The translations under genes were made by a program, and so were the position numbers. The notes under the pieces were generated by a model. That model was not told the DNA's origin. It did no database searches and was given only the letters and a program-made list of their open reading frames with translations. This document shows positions 32,806 through 41,264 of a stretch of 61,415 nucleotides of DNA, one piece after another. The stretch is from UBA8752 sp040261275 (lineage in GTDB: Bacteria > Bacteroidota > Bacteroidia > Flavobacteriales_D > Sanyastnellaceae), in assembly GCA_040261275.1 (NCBI GenBank), contig JBDQOI010000014.1, forward strand, positions 1-61,415, given 5' to 3'. Position 1 is the first letter of the stretch, and each line of letters opens with the position of its first letter.

Positions 32806-33360
32806 AATCACGAGGTCCCCGCTCAAACTTCGGTTCTGGGCGTAGTCCATTTGAATCCTGAGTTTTTCTGGAAGGATTTCCTTCCGGTAGAACTGTTCCG
32901 CATTTTTCGCCTGTGCCAATCGTTCTCCTTCGTTTCGAAAGGCAAGCGCATCCGGTCCTGTGATGCCGGGGCGGACGGAGAGGACGCAGCACCAGTCGGG
33001 ATTATTGAGATCCACGAATTCGGGAACTTCCGGTCGAGGTCCCACCATGCTCATGGTCCCCTGAAGCACATTCCACAGCTGGGGCCATTCGTCCATGCGA
33101 TATCGCCGCAATACAGCGCCTACACGGGTGATTCGAAAGTCACCATCGCCCGCGGTAACGGCGGCGTCCCCGTGGTTCGGAGCGCGCATCGTACGGAATT
33201 TAAAAATGGTGAATGGGTGACCATTGCGGCCCATGCGGGTTTGACGGAACAGCGCAGGACGGCCGCTTCCGATCAGAATGATCATGACCATGCAGAGCAT
33301 GGGCACCCCGAGCAACAGGATCAGCACACCTGACGCGAAGACGTCGCCCATCCGCTTCAT
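32773..33360 (-). CDS. Initiating sugar phosphate transferase (PglC/WbaP-like)
   Basis: A 195-residue bacterial sugar transferase that moves a sugar-1-phosphate from a UDP-sugar onto undecaprenyl phosphate, starting a glycan on the inner membrane. One N-terminal helix (residues 10-32) is followed by the catalytic core: RPALFRQTRMGRNGHPFTIFKFRTMR, LRRYRMDEWPQLWNVLQG and MSMVGPRPEVPEF. Short length without extra helices fits the PglC type. It starts 4 bp inside the end of the DegT aminotransferase gene (ATGA), so the pair is co-translated. Confidence 0.9.
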   Translation of the reverse strand: MKRMGDVFASGVLILLLGVPMLCMVMIILIGSGRPALFRQTRMGRNGHPFTIFKFRTMRAPNHGDAAVTAGDGDFRITRVGAVLRRYRMDEWPQLWNVLQGTMSMVGPRPEVPEFVDLNNPDWCCVLSVRPGITGPDALAFRNEGERLAQAKNAEQFYRKEILPEKLRIQMDYAQNRSLSGDLVILFRTLGALRG

Positions 33361-34643
33361 GGGATGTTGGCGCTTGTGAGGTCGTGCATGGCGCGTTCCA
33401 AGGAGCGGACTACGCGGGCCACATCCGCTTCGCTTATGCTCAGGTGCAAGGGCAGGCTGATGGCGCGCAAATACAATTGGTGCGCATGCGGAAAGGCCTT
33501 TATGTCGTACCCTATTTGCGCATAGGCTGTCAGCAGGGGCAAGGGGGGGAAGTGAACATTGGTCGCAATCCCGTCTTCGGCCATTCTGCCCATGATCTCA
33601 TCCCGATGGTGGGCGTGTTGCTCCTCCAACAAGATGACGTACAAATGGTCCGCACTGGTGCGGGTACCGTCCTTTCGAACGGGCAAGGAGAGACCTCTTC
33701 CGACCAAGGCCCGGTCATAGGCATCGGCCAATTGCTTTCGATGATCCTGGTCCTGATCGTATCGGCTCAATGCCACCCTTCCCATGGCGGCTTGTATGTC
33801 CGTCATGTTGCACTTGAATCCGGGATGGGTGACGTCATAGCGCCACTGGCCTTTTCCGCCCTGCTTGAATTTGGCAGCGGCATCCTTGGTTTGGCCATGG
33901 AGGCCATGGGAGCGAAGGGTGCGATACACTTCTTCTGATGAGAATGCATCGGGAAGGGCCAATGCCGCCGCCCCTCCTTCTGCCGTGGTGAGGTTCTTCA
34001 CGGCGTGGAAGGAGAAGATCGTAATGTCCGCATCCCCTCCCACGGGACGATCAGCCACCCGGGCGCCCAGCGAGTGAGCGGCATCGCTCAGCAGGAGGGG
34101 GCGACCCAAGGTTTTTTGGATTTCGTTGCTCGCCTGAAATCCATGGGCGTCCGTCCAGGATTCGAGTTTGGCTTTCCAGTGGGCGCCATCCACTGGCCAT
34201 CCACCGATGTCTACGGGCATGACCACCTTGGTCCGGGGAGAAAGAAGTGGGGCGACCTGTTCCCACGCAATGTTCAAGCCATCCTTCCTGCCGTCTTCCG
34301 GCAGGTCCACCAAAACCGGAGTCGCACCGCGGTGAAGTACCACATTGGCCGTGGCGCAGTAGGTGTAGGCCGGCAGGATGACTTCGTCACCGGGCCCCAC
34401 CCCCAGCCAGTCCAGGACAACCCCAGCCAATCCCGTCCAGGATCCACCACATACCACGTGGTTCACCCTGACATAGGCCGCCAGTTCACGCTCGAATGCA
34501 GCCGTTTCCGGGCCTGTGGTGATCCATCCTGAACGGAGCACTCGCTCTACGGCAGCGATGGTCTCTTCGTCAATGAAGGGAGGGGCAAAGCCGATGGGCG
34601 GCTCGGCTTGAGGAGAATGGGGACGCTCGCAATCGGCAGACAT
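33357..34643 (-). CDS. DegT/DnrJ/EryC1/StrS family sugar aminotransferase
   Basis: A 428-residue PLP enzyme that usually makes amino sugars from keto sugars. The N-terminal PPFIDEETIAAVERVLRSGW and the GPETAAFERELAAYV stretch are typical, VILPAYTYCATANVVLHRGA binds the cofactor, and the PLP lysine is about Lys216 in FSFHAVKNLTTAEGG. With the downstream PglC-like transferase it suggests an amino-sugar-capped undecaprenyl-linked glycan, for example protein glycosylation or a surface polymer. The ATG at 34643 is chosen for family length. The sequence just upstream (AATTTCG) resembles but does not match the TAnnTT box. Confidence 0.9.
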   Translation of the reverse strand: MSADCERPHSPQAEPPIGFAPPFIDEETIAAVERVLRSGWITTGPETAAFERELAAYVRVNHVVCGGSWTGLAGVVLDWLGVGPGDEVILPAYTYCATANVVLHRGATPVLVDLPEDGRKDGLNIAWEQVAPLLSPRTKVVMPVDIGGWPVDGAHWKAKLESWTDAHGFQASNEIQKTLGRPLLLSDAAHSLGARVADRPVGGDADITIFSFHAVKNLTTAEGGAAALALPDAFSSEEVYRTLRSHGLHGQTKDAAAKFKQGGKGQWRYDVTHPGFKCNMTDIQAAMGRVALSRYDQDQDHRKQLADAYDRALVGRGLSLPVRKDGTRTSADHLYVILLEEQHAHHRDEIMGRMAEDGIATNVHFPPLPLLTAYAQIGYDIKAFPHAHQLYLRAISLPLHLSISEADVARVVRSLERAMHDLTSANIP

Positions 34644-34714
34644 GGATGCGAAATTCGCCCAAGGCAGCCAATTCCCATTCGATAGGGCTACATTCACCGC
34701 CGAAAGCACGACCC

Positions 34715-34948
34715 ATGTGGCTTGAAAAGGACAATCGCCTCGTCAGGGAATTCCGTTTTAAGGATTTCCAGGAAGCCTTCACATTTATGACCCGCGTGGC
34801 ATTTCTCGCGGAGCAGAAGGCCCATCATCCTACGTTTCACAATGAGCACAGCTATGTGCGCATTGAACTGCACACCCATGATGCCGGAAGGGTAGTGACG
34901 GAAAAAGACCGGGATTTGGCAGTGGCCATTGACGGCTTGTTGCAGTAG
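34715..34948 (+). CDS. Pterin-4-alpha-carbinolamine dehydratase
   Basis: A 77-residue PCD/DCoH protein that dehydrates 4a-hydroxytetrahydrobiopterin. The signature is clear: HHPTFHNEHSYVRIELHTHD with active-site His residues, then VVTEKDRDLAVAID. The ATG at 34715 gives the normal small family size. It regenerates tetrahydrobiopterin for aromatic amino acid hydroxylases, though no such hydroxylase is near. It ends before a bidirectional terminator. Confidence 0.9.
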   Translation: MWLEKDNRLVREFRFKDFQEAFTFMTRVAFLAEQKAHHPTFHNEHSYVRIELHTHDAGRVVTEKDRDLAVAIDGLLQ

Positions 34949-35001
34949 AAATAGGCAGCGGCATGACCGCAATAGCGGGGAGCAGTGATGTTGTTCCCAT
35001 G

Positions 35002-35031
35002 AAAAAAGGCCCCCGAATGGAGGCCTTTTTC
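35002..35031. terminator. Bidirectional terminator between pterin dehydratase and DUF1573 genes
   Basis: AAAAAGGCC (35003-35011) and GGCCTTTTT (35022-35030) form a 9-bp stem with a 10-base loop. The A-run gives a T-run on the opposite strand, so it can end transcripts from both convergent genes. Confidence 0.85.
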
Positions 35032-35050
35032 GATAGGATGTGCGGAGTGA

Positions 35051-35593
35051 TTACTTGCCCGCATCGGCAGCAGGTGCCGGAGTCACGTTGGCAGAAATGG
35101 TGATTCGGGTCTGCTCGGGGACCGTATTGGCATTGATGGTGACCGTCTTGGTCTGCTTGTTCTTCTTTCCCTTGGAATTGAACTTGACCTCGATTTCACC
35201 TTCTTCACCCGGCGCGACGGGCTCCTTTGGACACTGGGGAACGGTGCAGCCGCAAGATCCTTTGCAGCGATCGATGATCAGTGGGTTGTCGCCCGTGTTG
35301 GTGAATTTGAACACATGGGTCACAGCATCGCCTTCATCGATGGTCCCGAAGTCCCATGCGTTCTCAGCGAATGTGATGGAGGTCGTAGGTCCTGCCGGCT
35401 CTGGCGCAGTGGGGGCGTCCGCACCGTCCTTGGCAAGATCCATCTTGTTATCGGCAGCCGCTTCAGGCTGGGCCTCGGTTTCGGTCGTGGTGGTGGCTGC
35501 GCTGTCTGCAGCGTCACTTCCACCACTTTCGCTGGCACAGGCGATGAGCAACAGGGGAAGGGCCAACAAGGCCAGGTTGCGTTGGAATTTCAT
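35051..35593 (-). CDS. DUF1573 domain lipoprotein
   Basis: A 180-residue lipoprotein. Signal peptide ends in LLLIACAS with the lipid Cys. An acidic Ala/Thr/Glu linker (about residues 25-70) leads to one DUF1573 domain (WDFGTIDEGDAVTHVFKFTN, GDNPLIIDRCKGSCGCTVPQCP, EGEIEVKFNSKGKKNKQTKT). This Ig-like domain with the CGCT motif is common in Bacteroidota exported proteins; role unknown. The ATG at 35593 is chosen for the signal peptide; TAATTTTG lies 32 bases upstream. Confidence 0.85.
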   Translation of the reverse strand: MKFQRNLALLALPLLLIACASESGGSDAADSAATTTTETEAQPEAAADNKMDLAKDGADAPTAPEPAGPTTSITFAENAWDFGTIDEGDAVTHVFKFTNTGDNPLIIDRCKGSCGCTVPQCPKEPVAPGEEGEIEVKFNSKGKKNKQTKTVTINANTVPEQTRITISANVTPAPAADAGK

Positions 35594-35619
35594 GGTATGG
35601 GTTGTCGAATTGTGTTTCA

Positions 35620-35625
35620 AAATTA
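35620..35625 (-). promoter_or_regulatory. Putative -10 hexamer TAATTT for the DUF1573 gene
   Basis: Minus strand TAATTTTG, a full TAnnTTTG match, begins 32 bases before the ATG at 35593. Confidence 0.4.
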
Positions 35626-35685
35626 AGTCGCCTTCCAAAGCTGCAGAAGGGCATGCGGCAGGGTTCTTTCCCATCGGGGCGTGAA

Positions 35686-37302
35686 TTACCGTCCGTCGAT
35701 GTCGGCGTCCCGGTAGGTTCCGTCATTCAGAACTTCAATGCCACGCCTGAAAATGGGGTTGATCGGGTTGAACACCTCGTAGAATGCGGCCGTATCAAAA
35801 AGATTGCGGGCCAGAATGGCCTTGAGGCGAAGCTCGATGGCGGGAAGGCTCGTGTTCCAATCCTCCTCCACGAAGGCGATTTCCTCATCCTCACCCAAAG
35901 CAATCAGCTTGTCCAGCAAGGCTTGGGGCACGCTGTACGCGCGGATGTACTCTTCGCGGTCGGATAACGTCTGCTCCAACTTTTTCCGGTCTGCATCCAT
36001 GAACTCCAAGACGGCCCGGTTGAAGAGCCCCTTGCGCAGGAGGTCAGTGAAATACGTGCTGTTCATGGACGTATCAATCGGCACGAAGACATCGGGTAGA
36101 ATACCGCCTCCACCGTACATCGTTCGACCCTTTACCAGTGTGCTGTACTTCAAGCTGTCGGGAAGTTCGAGGCTGTCCAGGGACATGAGCTCCCCTTTCT
36201 CGAAACGCTCGTATTTCTCCCTTCGGTAGGCGTCTACCCCCTCGTCGTAGGGCTTCTGAATGCAACGTCCCGATGGGGTGAAGTACTGCTGTACCGTCAA
36301 CCGGACGGCGCTTCCATCCGGCAAGCGAACCGGTCGTTGCACCAAACCCTTGCCGAATGTCCTTCGTCCTACGATGAGTCCGCGGTCCCAATCCTGCACC
36401 GCGCCGCTCACGATCTCGCTGGCGGAGGCACTCGATTCGTCCACGAGAACGACCAACCTGCCCTTCTCGAATCGACCTTCTTCCTGGGCGATGCGGTCCT
36501 CGCGTGGAAAGGAGCGGCCATCCGTGTAGACAATCAACCGGTCATCGGAAAGGAATTCGTCTCCCATGGCGATTGCGGTATTGAGCATTCCGCCACCGTT
36601 GCCTTGGAGGTCCAAAATGAGGTCCTTCATTCCCTCGCCTGCAAGCTCGTCCAGTGCGGTGGTCAACTCGCCCATGGTCTCCTTGGAGAATCGGTTCACC
36701 TTGATGTATCCGATGCGGTTGTCGACCATGTAATGCGCGTCGACACTGTAGATGGGGATCTTGTCTCGCTCGATATCGAAGTGGATGAGCTCAAGCACTT
36801 TGCTCCGCTTGATGCCGACGTCGACATGGGTGCCTTTGGGCCCCTTGAGCCGCTCCATGACCCCTTTGTTTCGAATTCCAATGCCCGCCACGTTCTCTCC
36901 GTCCACCTCTACGATGCGGTCTCCGGACATGATGCCGAGCTTCTCGCTGGGCCCTCCAGCAATGGTCGAGACCACCATGATGGTGTCTTTCATGATGTTG
37001 AACCGAACTCCAATGCCTTCGAAGTTGCCGTTCAGGGGTTCATCGGCTTGCTGGAGATCTTCCGACGGAATGTAGACCGAGTGGGGGTCCAATTCCTCGA
37101 GCATACCTCGAATGGCCGTCTCAACAAGACCATCCAAGTCCACGGAGTCCACGTACATGCGGTTCATGTAGTAGAGCAGCGTATTGAATTTCTCTCCTTG
37201 TTCCTGCACGTTCTCCTGTGCTGTCATGTGCCCTGTACAAAGGCACATGACCATGAGGCTGAACACTTGGAAAAGGAGGGGCTTCAACGAAGATGCGGAC
37301 AT
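35686..37302 (-). CDS. C-terminal processing peptidase (S41, tail-specific protease)
   Basis: A 538-residue periplasmic S41 protease. Signal peptide to about residue 28 (GHMTAQ). A PDZ domain lies at about 90-165 (FEGIGVRFNIMKDTIMVVS, LGIMSGDRIVEVDGENVAG). The protease core has DLILDLQGNGGGML, and catalytic Ser near 293 in VDESSASASEI with Lys near 318 in RRTFGKGLVQ. It removes or trims protein C-termini. The ATG at 37302 is chosen for the signal peptide and a TATCTT box beginning exactly 12 bases upstream; 37362 would add an unlikely leader. Confidence 0.92.
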   Translation of the reverse strand: MSASSLKPLLFQVFSLMVMCLCTGHMTAQENVQEQGEKFNTLLYYMNRMYVDSVDLDGLVETAIRGMLEELDPHSVYIPSEDLQQADEPLNGNFEGIGVRFNIMKDTIMVVSTIAGGPSEKLGIMSGDRIVEVDGENVAGIGIRNKGVMERLKGPKGTHVDVGIKRSKVLELIHFDIERDKIPIYSVDAHYMVDNRIGYIKVNRFSKETMGELTTALDELAGEGMKDLILDLQGNGGGMLNTAIAMGDEFLSDDRLIVYTDGRSFPREDRIAQEEGRFEKGRLVVLVDESSASASEIVSGAVQDWDRGLIVGRRTFGKGLVQRPVRLPDGSAVRLTVQQYFTPSGRCIQKPYDEGVDAYRREKYERFEKGELMSLDSLELPDSLKYSTLVKGRTMYGGGGILPDVFVPIDTSMNSTYFTDLLRKGLFNRAVLEFMDADRKKLEQTLSDREEYIRAYSVPQALLDKLIALGEDEEIAFVEEDWNTSLPAIELRLKAILARNLFDTAAFYEVFNPINPIFRRGIEVLNDGTYRDADIDGR

Positions 37303-37308
37303 GCCCGA

Positions 37309-37314
37309 AAGATA
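37309..37314 (-). promoter_or_regulatory. Putative -10 hexamer TATCTT, 12 bases before the S41 protease gene
   Basis: Minus strand TATCTTTC, GGGC, ATG at 37302. Confidence 0.42.
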
Positions 37315-37388
37315 GGGTGAGGGAAAAGGGGGGAGAAGCCCCCCGCGTTTGTCAATTGCCAAAAAAAGGAAGTCGCCGGGTCTCGGGT

Positions 37389-37394
37389 TATCTT
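37389..37394 (+). promoter_or_regulatory. Putative -10 hexamer TATCTT for the trypsin-like protease gene
   Basis: TATCTTGC begins 48 bases before the ATG at 37437; transcription would begin near 37401, within the left arm of the leader hairpin. Confidence 0.35.
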
Positions 37395-37397
37395 GCC

Positions 37398-37427
37398 GTG
37401 CCCTGATTCCCGGAGGGAACAGGGCAC
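37398..37427 (+). promoter_or_regulatory. Strong 5' leader hairpin of the trypsin-like protease gene
   Basis: GTGCCCTG (37398-37405) pairs with CAGGGCAC (37420-37427), and after one unpaired A, TTCCC pairs with GGGAA around a GGA loop: 13 pairs in all. It ends 9 bases before the ATG and has no T-tract, so it is not a terminator; perhaps mRNA stability or translation control. Confidence 0.5.
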
Positions 37428-37436
37428 ACCTGCAAA

Positions 37437-39128
37437 ATGATGATGTTACCTATGAATCGGAAGGGCGCCATGGGCCTCTTGGTCCTCATGGTGGCCGGAA
37501 CGATTTCGGCCCAGACGACCCACCGTCCTTGCCCCGACGCACTGCTATCGGCGGTTGGCGAAAGCTTTGAACTGCCCGCCTTTGATGATGTCTCGGCATG
37601 GAGCCGGGCCCACAAAGAGGCCGAGCTCAACGGGAAATACCTCTACGGTATCGTCGCATCTGCCTCTGCGGACCTCGCCCCTTCGGAGGGGGTGGAAGTC
37701 CACGTGTTTTCGGTGCGCTACCCCGGCGTGGAGGGTCTCGCCCTTCATTTTGATGACTTCCATTTGCCGACAGGCGCTGAGATGTGGGTGACCGATGCAG
37801 AAGGCGATTGGCAAGAGGGCCCTTACGATTTCAGGGACAACGACGAACACGGGCGCATCGCTACGGGTGATGTTCCCGGGGAAGTTGCCGTGGTGCGCTT
37901 GCAGATTCCGCAAGGCATGAGTGGTGAGGTGCACTTGCACATGGAAGGTGTGGCTGGGTTGTTTCGCGATGTGAACGGCGCCCGGGGAGGGAGTGAGCCG
38001 TGCCAGGTGGACGTGGCCTGTCCTGAGATTGTGGGATGGGAATGCCAACGTGACGCCACGGTCCGGCTGTCCATCATCGAGAGTGGCGGTTCCTACCTCT
38101 GCTCGGGGGCCATGGTCAATACCACCGCCTTGGATTGCCGACAGTACATGCTGACGGCCCTTCACTGTGCCAGTGAGGTCACAGACGATGAGTTCGCATT
38201 GCTCAAGGTTTATTACAACTACGAGCGCCCCGAGTGTGGGGAGGGGAACGGCTTTCTCAATCGCCGAAGGACGGGGGTCATTCGTTTGGCGGACAGCGAT
38301 GACATCCAAGGCAACAACTTCGACGGGTCAGATTTCCTTCTGGTGGAGGTGGAAGACGAAATCCCATCGAGTTGGGATGTCTACTTCGCCGGATGGAACG
38401 CCAGTGGCACCGGGGCCAGCAGTGGAGTGGGAATCCACCACCCTTCAGGAGACGTAAAAAAGGTCAGCACCTTCGCGCAGAACACTTCGAGTATCAGTCT
38501 GGGGGATTTTGGCTCGCATTGGAGGGTCTATTGGGTGGAGACCGAGACCAACCACGGCGTGACGGAGGGGGGCTCTTCGGGCTCTCACCTGTTCAATCAA
38601 CAGGGACTTTCCATAGGAACACTCTCCGCAGGACTTTCAGCATGTTCCAATGGAAGTGCAGGAGGGGGCACCGGGCCGGACGAGCCGGATTACTACGGCA
38701 AGATGTCTTTCCACTGGGATGACAACCCGAACCCGTCAGATGAAAAGCTCTACCTCTGGCTCGATCCGTCCGAAACGGGATCGACCCTGTTGCACGGTGC
38801 CTATCCTGATGATGAAGCGGCCCTGCCGTGCGGCCCGGCTCAGGCTTGCGAGGCCGTCGCAGACATTGCCCAGATGGACTTGGCCCGAGACGTTCAGGTG
38901 CAACCGAATCCCGCCGATGACCGCATTCACGTGCGCTGGGATCGAGGGGATTGGAGCGGGATTGCGCGATTGGTCTTTCGCGATGCAACGGGACGGATCT
39001 TACACACGGAGGATTGGTGGGGCGGAGCAGCCGCTGTGGACGTGGCGGATTGGCCACGCGGATGGGTGCTGTTGACGGTGGAACTCCCCCAAGGTGCCCA
39101 AGTGACGCGCAGGGTCATCCTGGACTGA
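37437..39128 (+). CDS. Trypsin-like serine protease exported by the type IX system (type A tail)
   Basis: A 563-residue exported protease resembling lysyl endopeptidase. Signal peptide ends near TISAQ at 26. The chymotrypsin-fold triad is visible: His243 in LTALHCAS, Asp299 in DGSDFLLVEV, Ser381 in EGGSSGSHLF. Cysteine-rich stretches around 185-245 and 400-470 fit a secreted, disulfide-bonded fold. The last 75 residues are a T9SS type A sorting domain (VQVQPNPADDRIHVRW ... RRVILD). Starts at 37437 or 37452 are both possible. It abuts the convergent mutS2 stop with no gap. Confidence 0.87.
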   Translation: MMMLPMNRKGAMGLLVLMVAGTISAQTTHRPCPDALLSAVGESFELPAFDDVSAWSRAHKEAELNGKYLYGIVASASADLAPSEGVEVHVFSVRYPGVEGLALHFDDFHLPTGAEMWVTDAEGDWQEGPYDFRDNDEHGRIATGDVPGEVAVVRLQIPQGMSGEVHLHMEGVAGLFRDVNGARGGSEPCQVDVACPEIVGWECQRDATVRLSIIESGGSYLCSGAMVNTTALDCRQYMLTALHCASEVTDDEFALLKVYYNYERPECGEGNGFLNRRRTGVIRLADSDDIQGNNFDGSDFLLVEVEDEIPSSWDVYFAGWNASGTGASSGVGIHHPSGDVKKVSTFAQNTSSISLGDFGSHWRVYWVETETNHGVTEGGSSGSHLFNQQGLSIGTLSAGLSACSNGSAGGGTGPDEPDYYGKMSFHWDDNPNPSDEKLYLWLDPSETGSTLLHGAYPDDEAALPCGPAQACEAVADIAQMDLARDVQVQPNPADDRIHVRWDRGDWSGIARLVFRDATGRILHTEDWWGGAAAVDVADWPRGWVLLTVELPQGAQVTRRVILD

Positions 39129-41264
39129 TCAGCGGACCCAGACCAGGTCCTCAAGCTCGACCCGCGTCCGGAATTCCCCGAATGCGACCGTGGCGCGTTT
39201 CCCTTTGACCGAAAGGACTTCTCCGCGCTGTCGACCTTCTTTCAAGCGGACGGTACTGCCCACCACAATGCGGTCGATCCTTTGCTTGGGCCGCGCGGTC
39301 TTTCTCTTGCGTTCGGCTGCCTCTTTTTTCCGTGCAGCCGCCTCGGCCCGTTCCGCCTTTTTGGCCGCCTCTACAGAGAGGTATTTTCGAATGTCCTCCA
39401 GTAAGGTCTTGTTCGCTTGTCCCGACTTGAACCGGTCGACGAACTGCTGCAGCTTCTTTCCGCGCAGCAAAGCGGAATTCTGGTCGCTACCCAACCGTTG
39501 CACGGACTCCTCCCTGTCTTCAAGGCGGGCGGATTTCTGCTCGAATTCCCGGCGCACCTCTTCTGCAGCGTGTTCCGCTCTCAATTGGCGATCTGTGAGT
39601 TTGGCGTGACGCGCCTTTTCCTTTTGAAGGGAGGCAATGAGTTCGTCCAGCTTGACTTTTTTCGGGTTGAGCTTTTTCTTCGCCCTTGCGATGAGGGCCG
39701 AATCGATGCCGTTCATCTCTGCGACCTCGAAAGTGAAGGAGCTGCCGGGTTGCCCCAGGTCCAACTGGTAGGTAGGAGAAAGCGTATCGGCGTCGAACAG
39801 CATACTGCCGTTCACGGCTTCCGGCATTTGGGTGGCCCGGGTTTTGATGTTGGCGTAATGGGTGGTGATGACGCCAAACGTGCCATTGCCGTACAATTCC
39901 TCGAAGAAGACCTCCGCAAGTGCACCACCGAGCTCTGGATCGCTCCCCGTGCCGAATTCATCCAACAGAATCAGGCTGTTCTGTCCCGCCACGGCGAGAA
40001 AGCCCTTCATCCGTTTCAGTCGATAACTGTATGTAGAGAGCTGGTTTTCAATACTCTGGTTGTCTCCGATGTCGGTGAGCAAGGACTTGAAGAGACCGAA
40101 GGCACTGTCGGGATGCACGGGGACAAGCATCCCGCTTTGCACCATGGTCTGGAGAAGTCCCACCATTTTCAGGGTGATGGACTTTCCCCCGGCATTCGGG
40201 CCGCTGATGACGAGGATGCGACGTCCTCGGTGCAAGGTCAGGTTCTGCGGTTCTACCGAAGCGCCTTTATCCCGATGTGACAGCAGGAGCAGTGGGTGAT
40301 GCGCCTTGAGCAATTCGATGCGGAGGTCCTTGACGATATGGGGCCGACATGCATCCATGGAAAGCGCGAGCTTGACCTTGGCCTGGATGAAGTCCAACTT
40401 CACCAGGAGCCGCTGCTGCGCCTTGATCAGAGGGGTGTGCTTCCGGATGCGCTGCGTCAGGGCCCGAAGGATGCGAACGATTTCCCGTCGCTCATCGTCC
40501 CGCAGCATTTCCAATTCGTGATTGACCTGGTGGCAATCGGCCGGCTCAATGAAGGTCACTGAACCGGTCTTGGAGGTGCCGAGGGCCGTGCCGCGGACCT
40601 TCCGTTTGTGTGTGCTGGCCACGGCGAGTACCCGCCGTTCATTGAGGTAGCCTTCTTGGATGTCCGCCAGCCAGCCTTGTTTGACGCTATTGCGGAGGGC
40701 CTTTTCGAAGAGTCGATTCACCTGACGTCGGGCGGTCTGCATGTCAATGCGGATGCGCCCCAATGCGTCAGATGCGTTGTTCCGAACCCCGCCTTTTGGG
40801 TCGAATACAGCCTCTATTTCTTTTACGATCTCCCGATTCTCCTCTACCGACCCCAGCATGCTGCACAACCGAGGGAACATCCTCTCTCGCCCGTGCAAGG
40901 CGCCAACGATGTCATTGACCAGGCGGGTGCATTGCAGGACACGCATGAATCCCTCCTCCGTCAGAGCCGACCCCGAGACTTCAAGCAATTTGATTTCCCC
41001 TCTGATTTCTTCGAAGGCCAAGGTTGGAAAGGTGTACCCTTCCACCCGGATGCGCCTCAACTCGTCGGTTGATTCCAACGCGGAGATCACCGTCGGGCGA
41101 TGGAAGGTGGGCTCCGTGGTCCGAGCGCGGCGACGGGCGGAATCCGTTGAGCAATGTCCCTCCAACAGGCCCCGAATTTCATCAAACCCGAGGTCCTCTA
41201 TGGTCTGGTCGTCAAAGCCAGCCAATCCCCTTTCGGCCTTCTGTTGGGGACTAGACTCTGCCAT
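39129..41264 (-). CDS. mutS2: MutS2 family ATPase lacking the Smr nuclease domain
   Basis: A 711-residue MutS2, a MutS relative tied to recombination control or ribosome rescue. The Walker A GPNAGGKSITL, the LLDEFGTGSDPELGGA Walker B region and the TTHYANIK stretch are intact. A coiled-coil arm follows (about 500-630). The C-terminus is a small KOW-like barrel (VVGSTVRLKEGRQRGEVLSV) and then ends; the Smr endonuclease domain of the Bacillus-type protein is absent. The ATG at 41264 overlaps the miaA end by 14 bp, so the two are co-transcribed. Confidence 0.92.
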   Translation of the reverse strand: MAESSPQQKAERGLAGFDDQTIEDLGFDEIRGLLEGHCSTDSARRRARTTEPTFHRPTVISALESTDELRRIRVEGYTFPTLAFEEIRGEIKLLEVSGSALTEEGFMRVLQCTRLVNDIVGALHGRERMFPRLCSMLGSVEENREIVKEIEAVFDPKGGVRNNASDALGRIRIDMQTARRQVNRLFEKALRNSVKQGWLADIQEGYLNERRVLAVASTHKRKVRGTALGTSKTGSVTFIEPADCHQVNHELEMLRDDERREIVRILRALTQRIRKHTPLIKAQQRLLVKLDFIQAKVKLALSMDACRPHIVKDLRIELLKAHHPLLLLSHRDKGASVEPQNLTLHRGRRILVISGPNAGGKSITLKMVGLLQTMVQSGMLVPVHPDSAFGLFKSLLTDIGDNQSIENQLSTYSYRLKRMKGFLAVAGQNSLILLDEFGTGSDPELGGALAEVFFEELYGNGTFGVITTHYANIKTRATQMPEAVNGSMLFDADTLSPTYQLDLGQPGSSFTFEVAEMNGIDSALIARAKKKLNPKKVKLDELIASLQKEKARHAKLTDRQLRAEHAAEEVRREFEQKSARLEDREESVQRLGSDQNSALLRGKKLQQFVDRFKSGQANKTLLEDIRKYLSVEAAKKAERAEAAARKKEAAERKRKTARPKQRIDRIVVGSTVRLKEGRQRGEVLSVKGKRATVAFGEFRTRVELEDLVWVR

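Noticed and set aside
36337..37320. Long plus-strand open frame of 327 codons
   Set aside because: Antisense to the S41 protease; composition follows the mirror of that gene.
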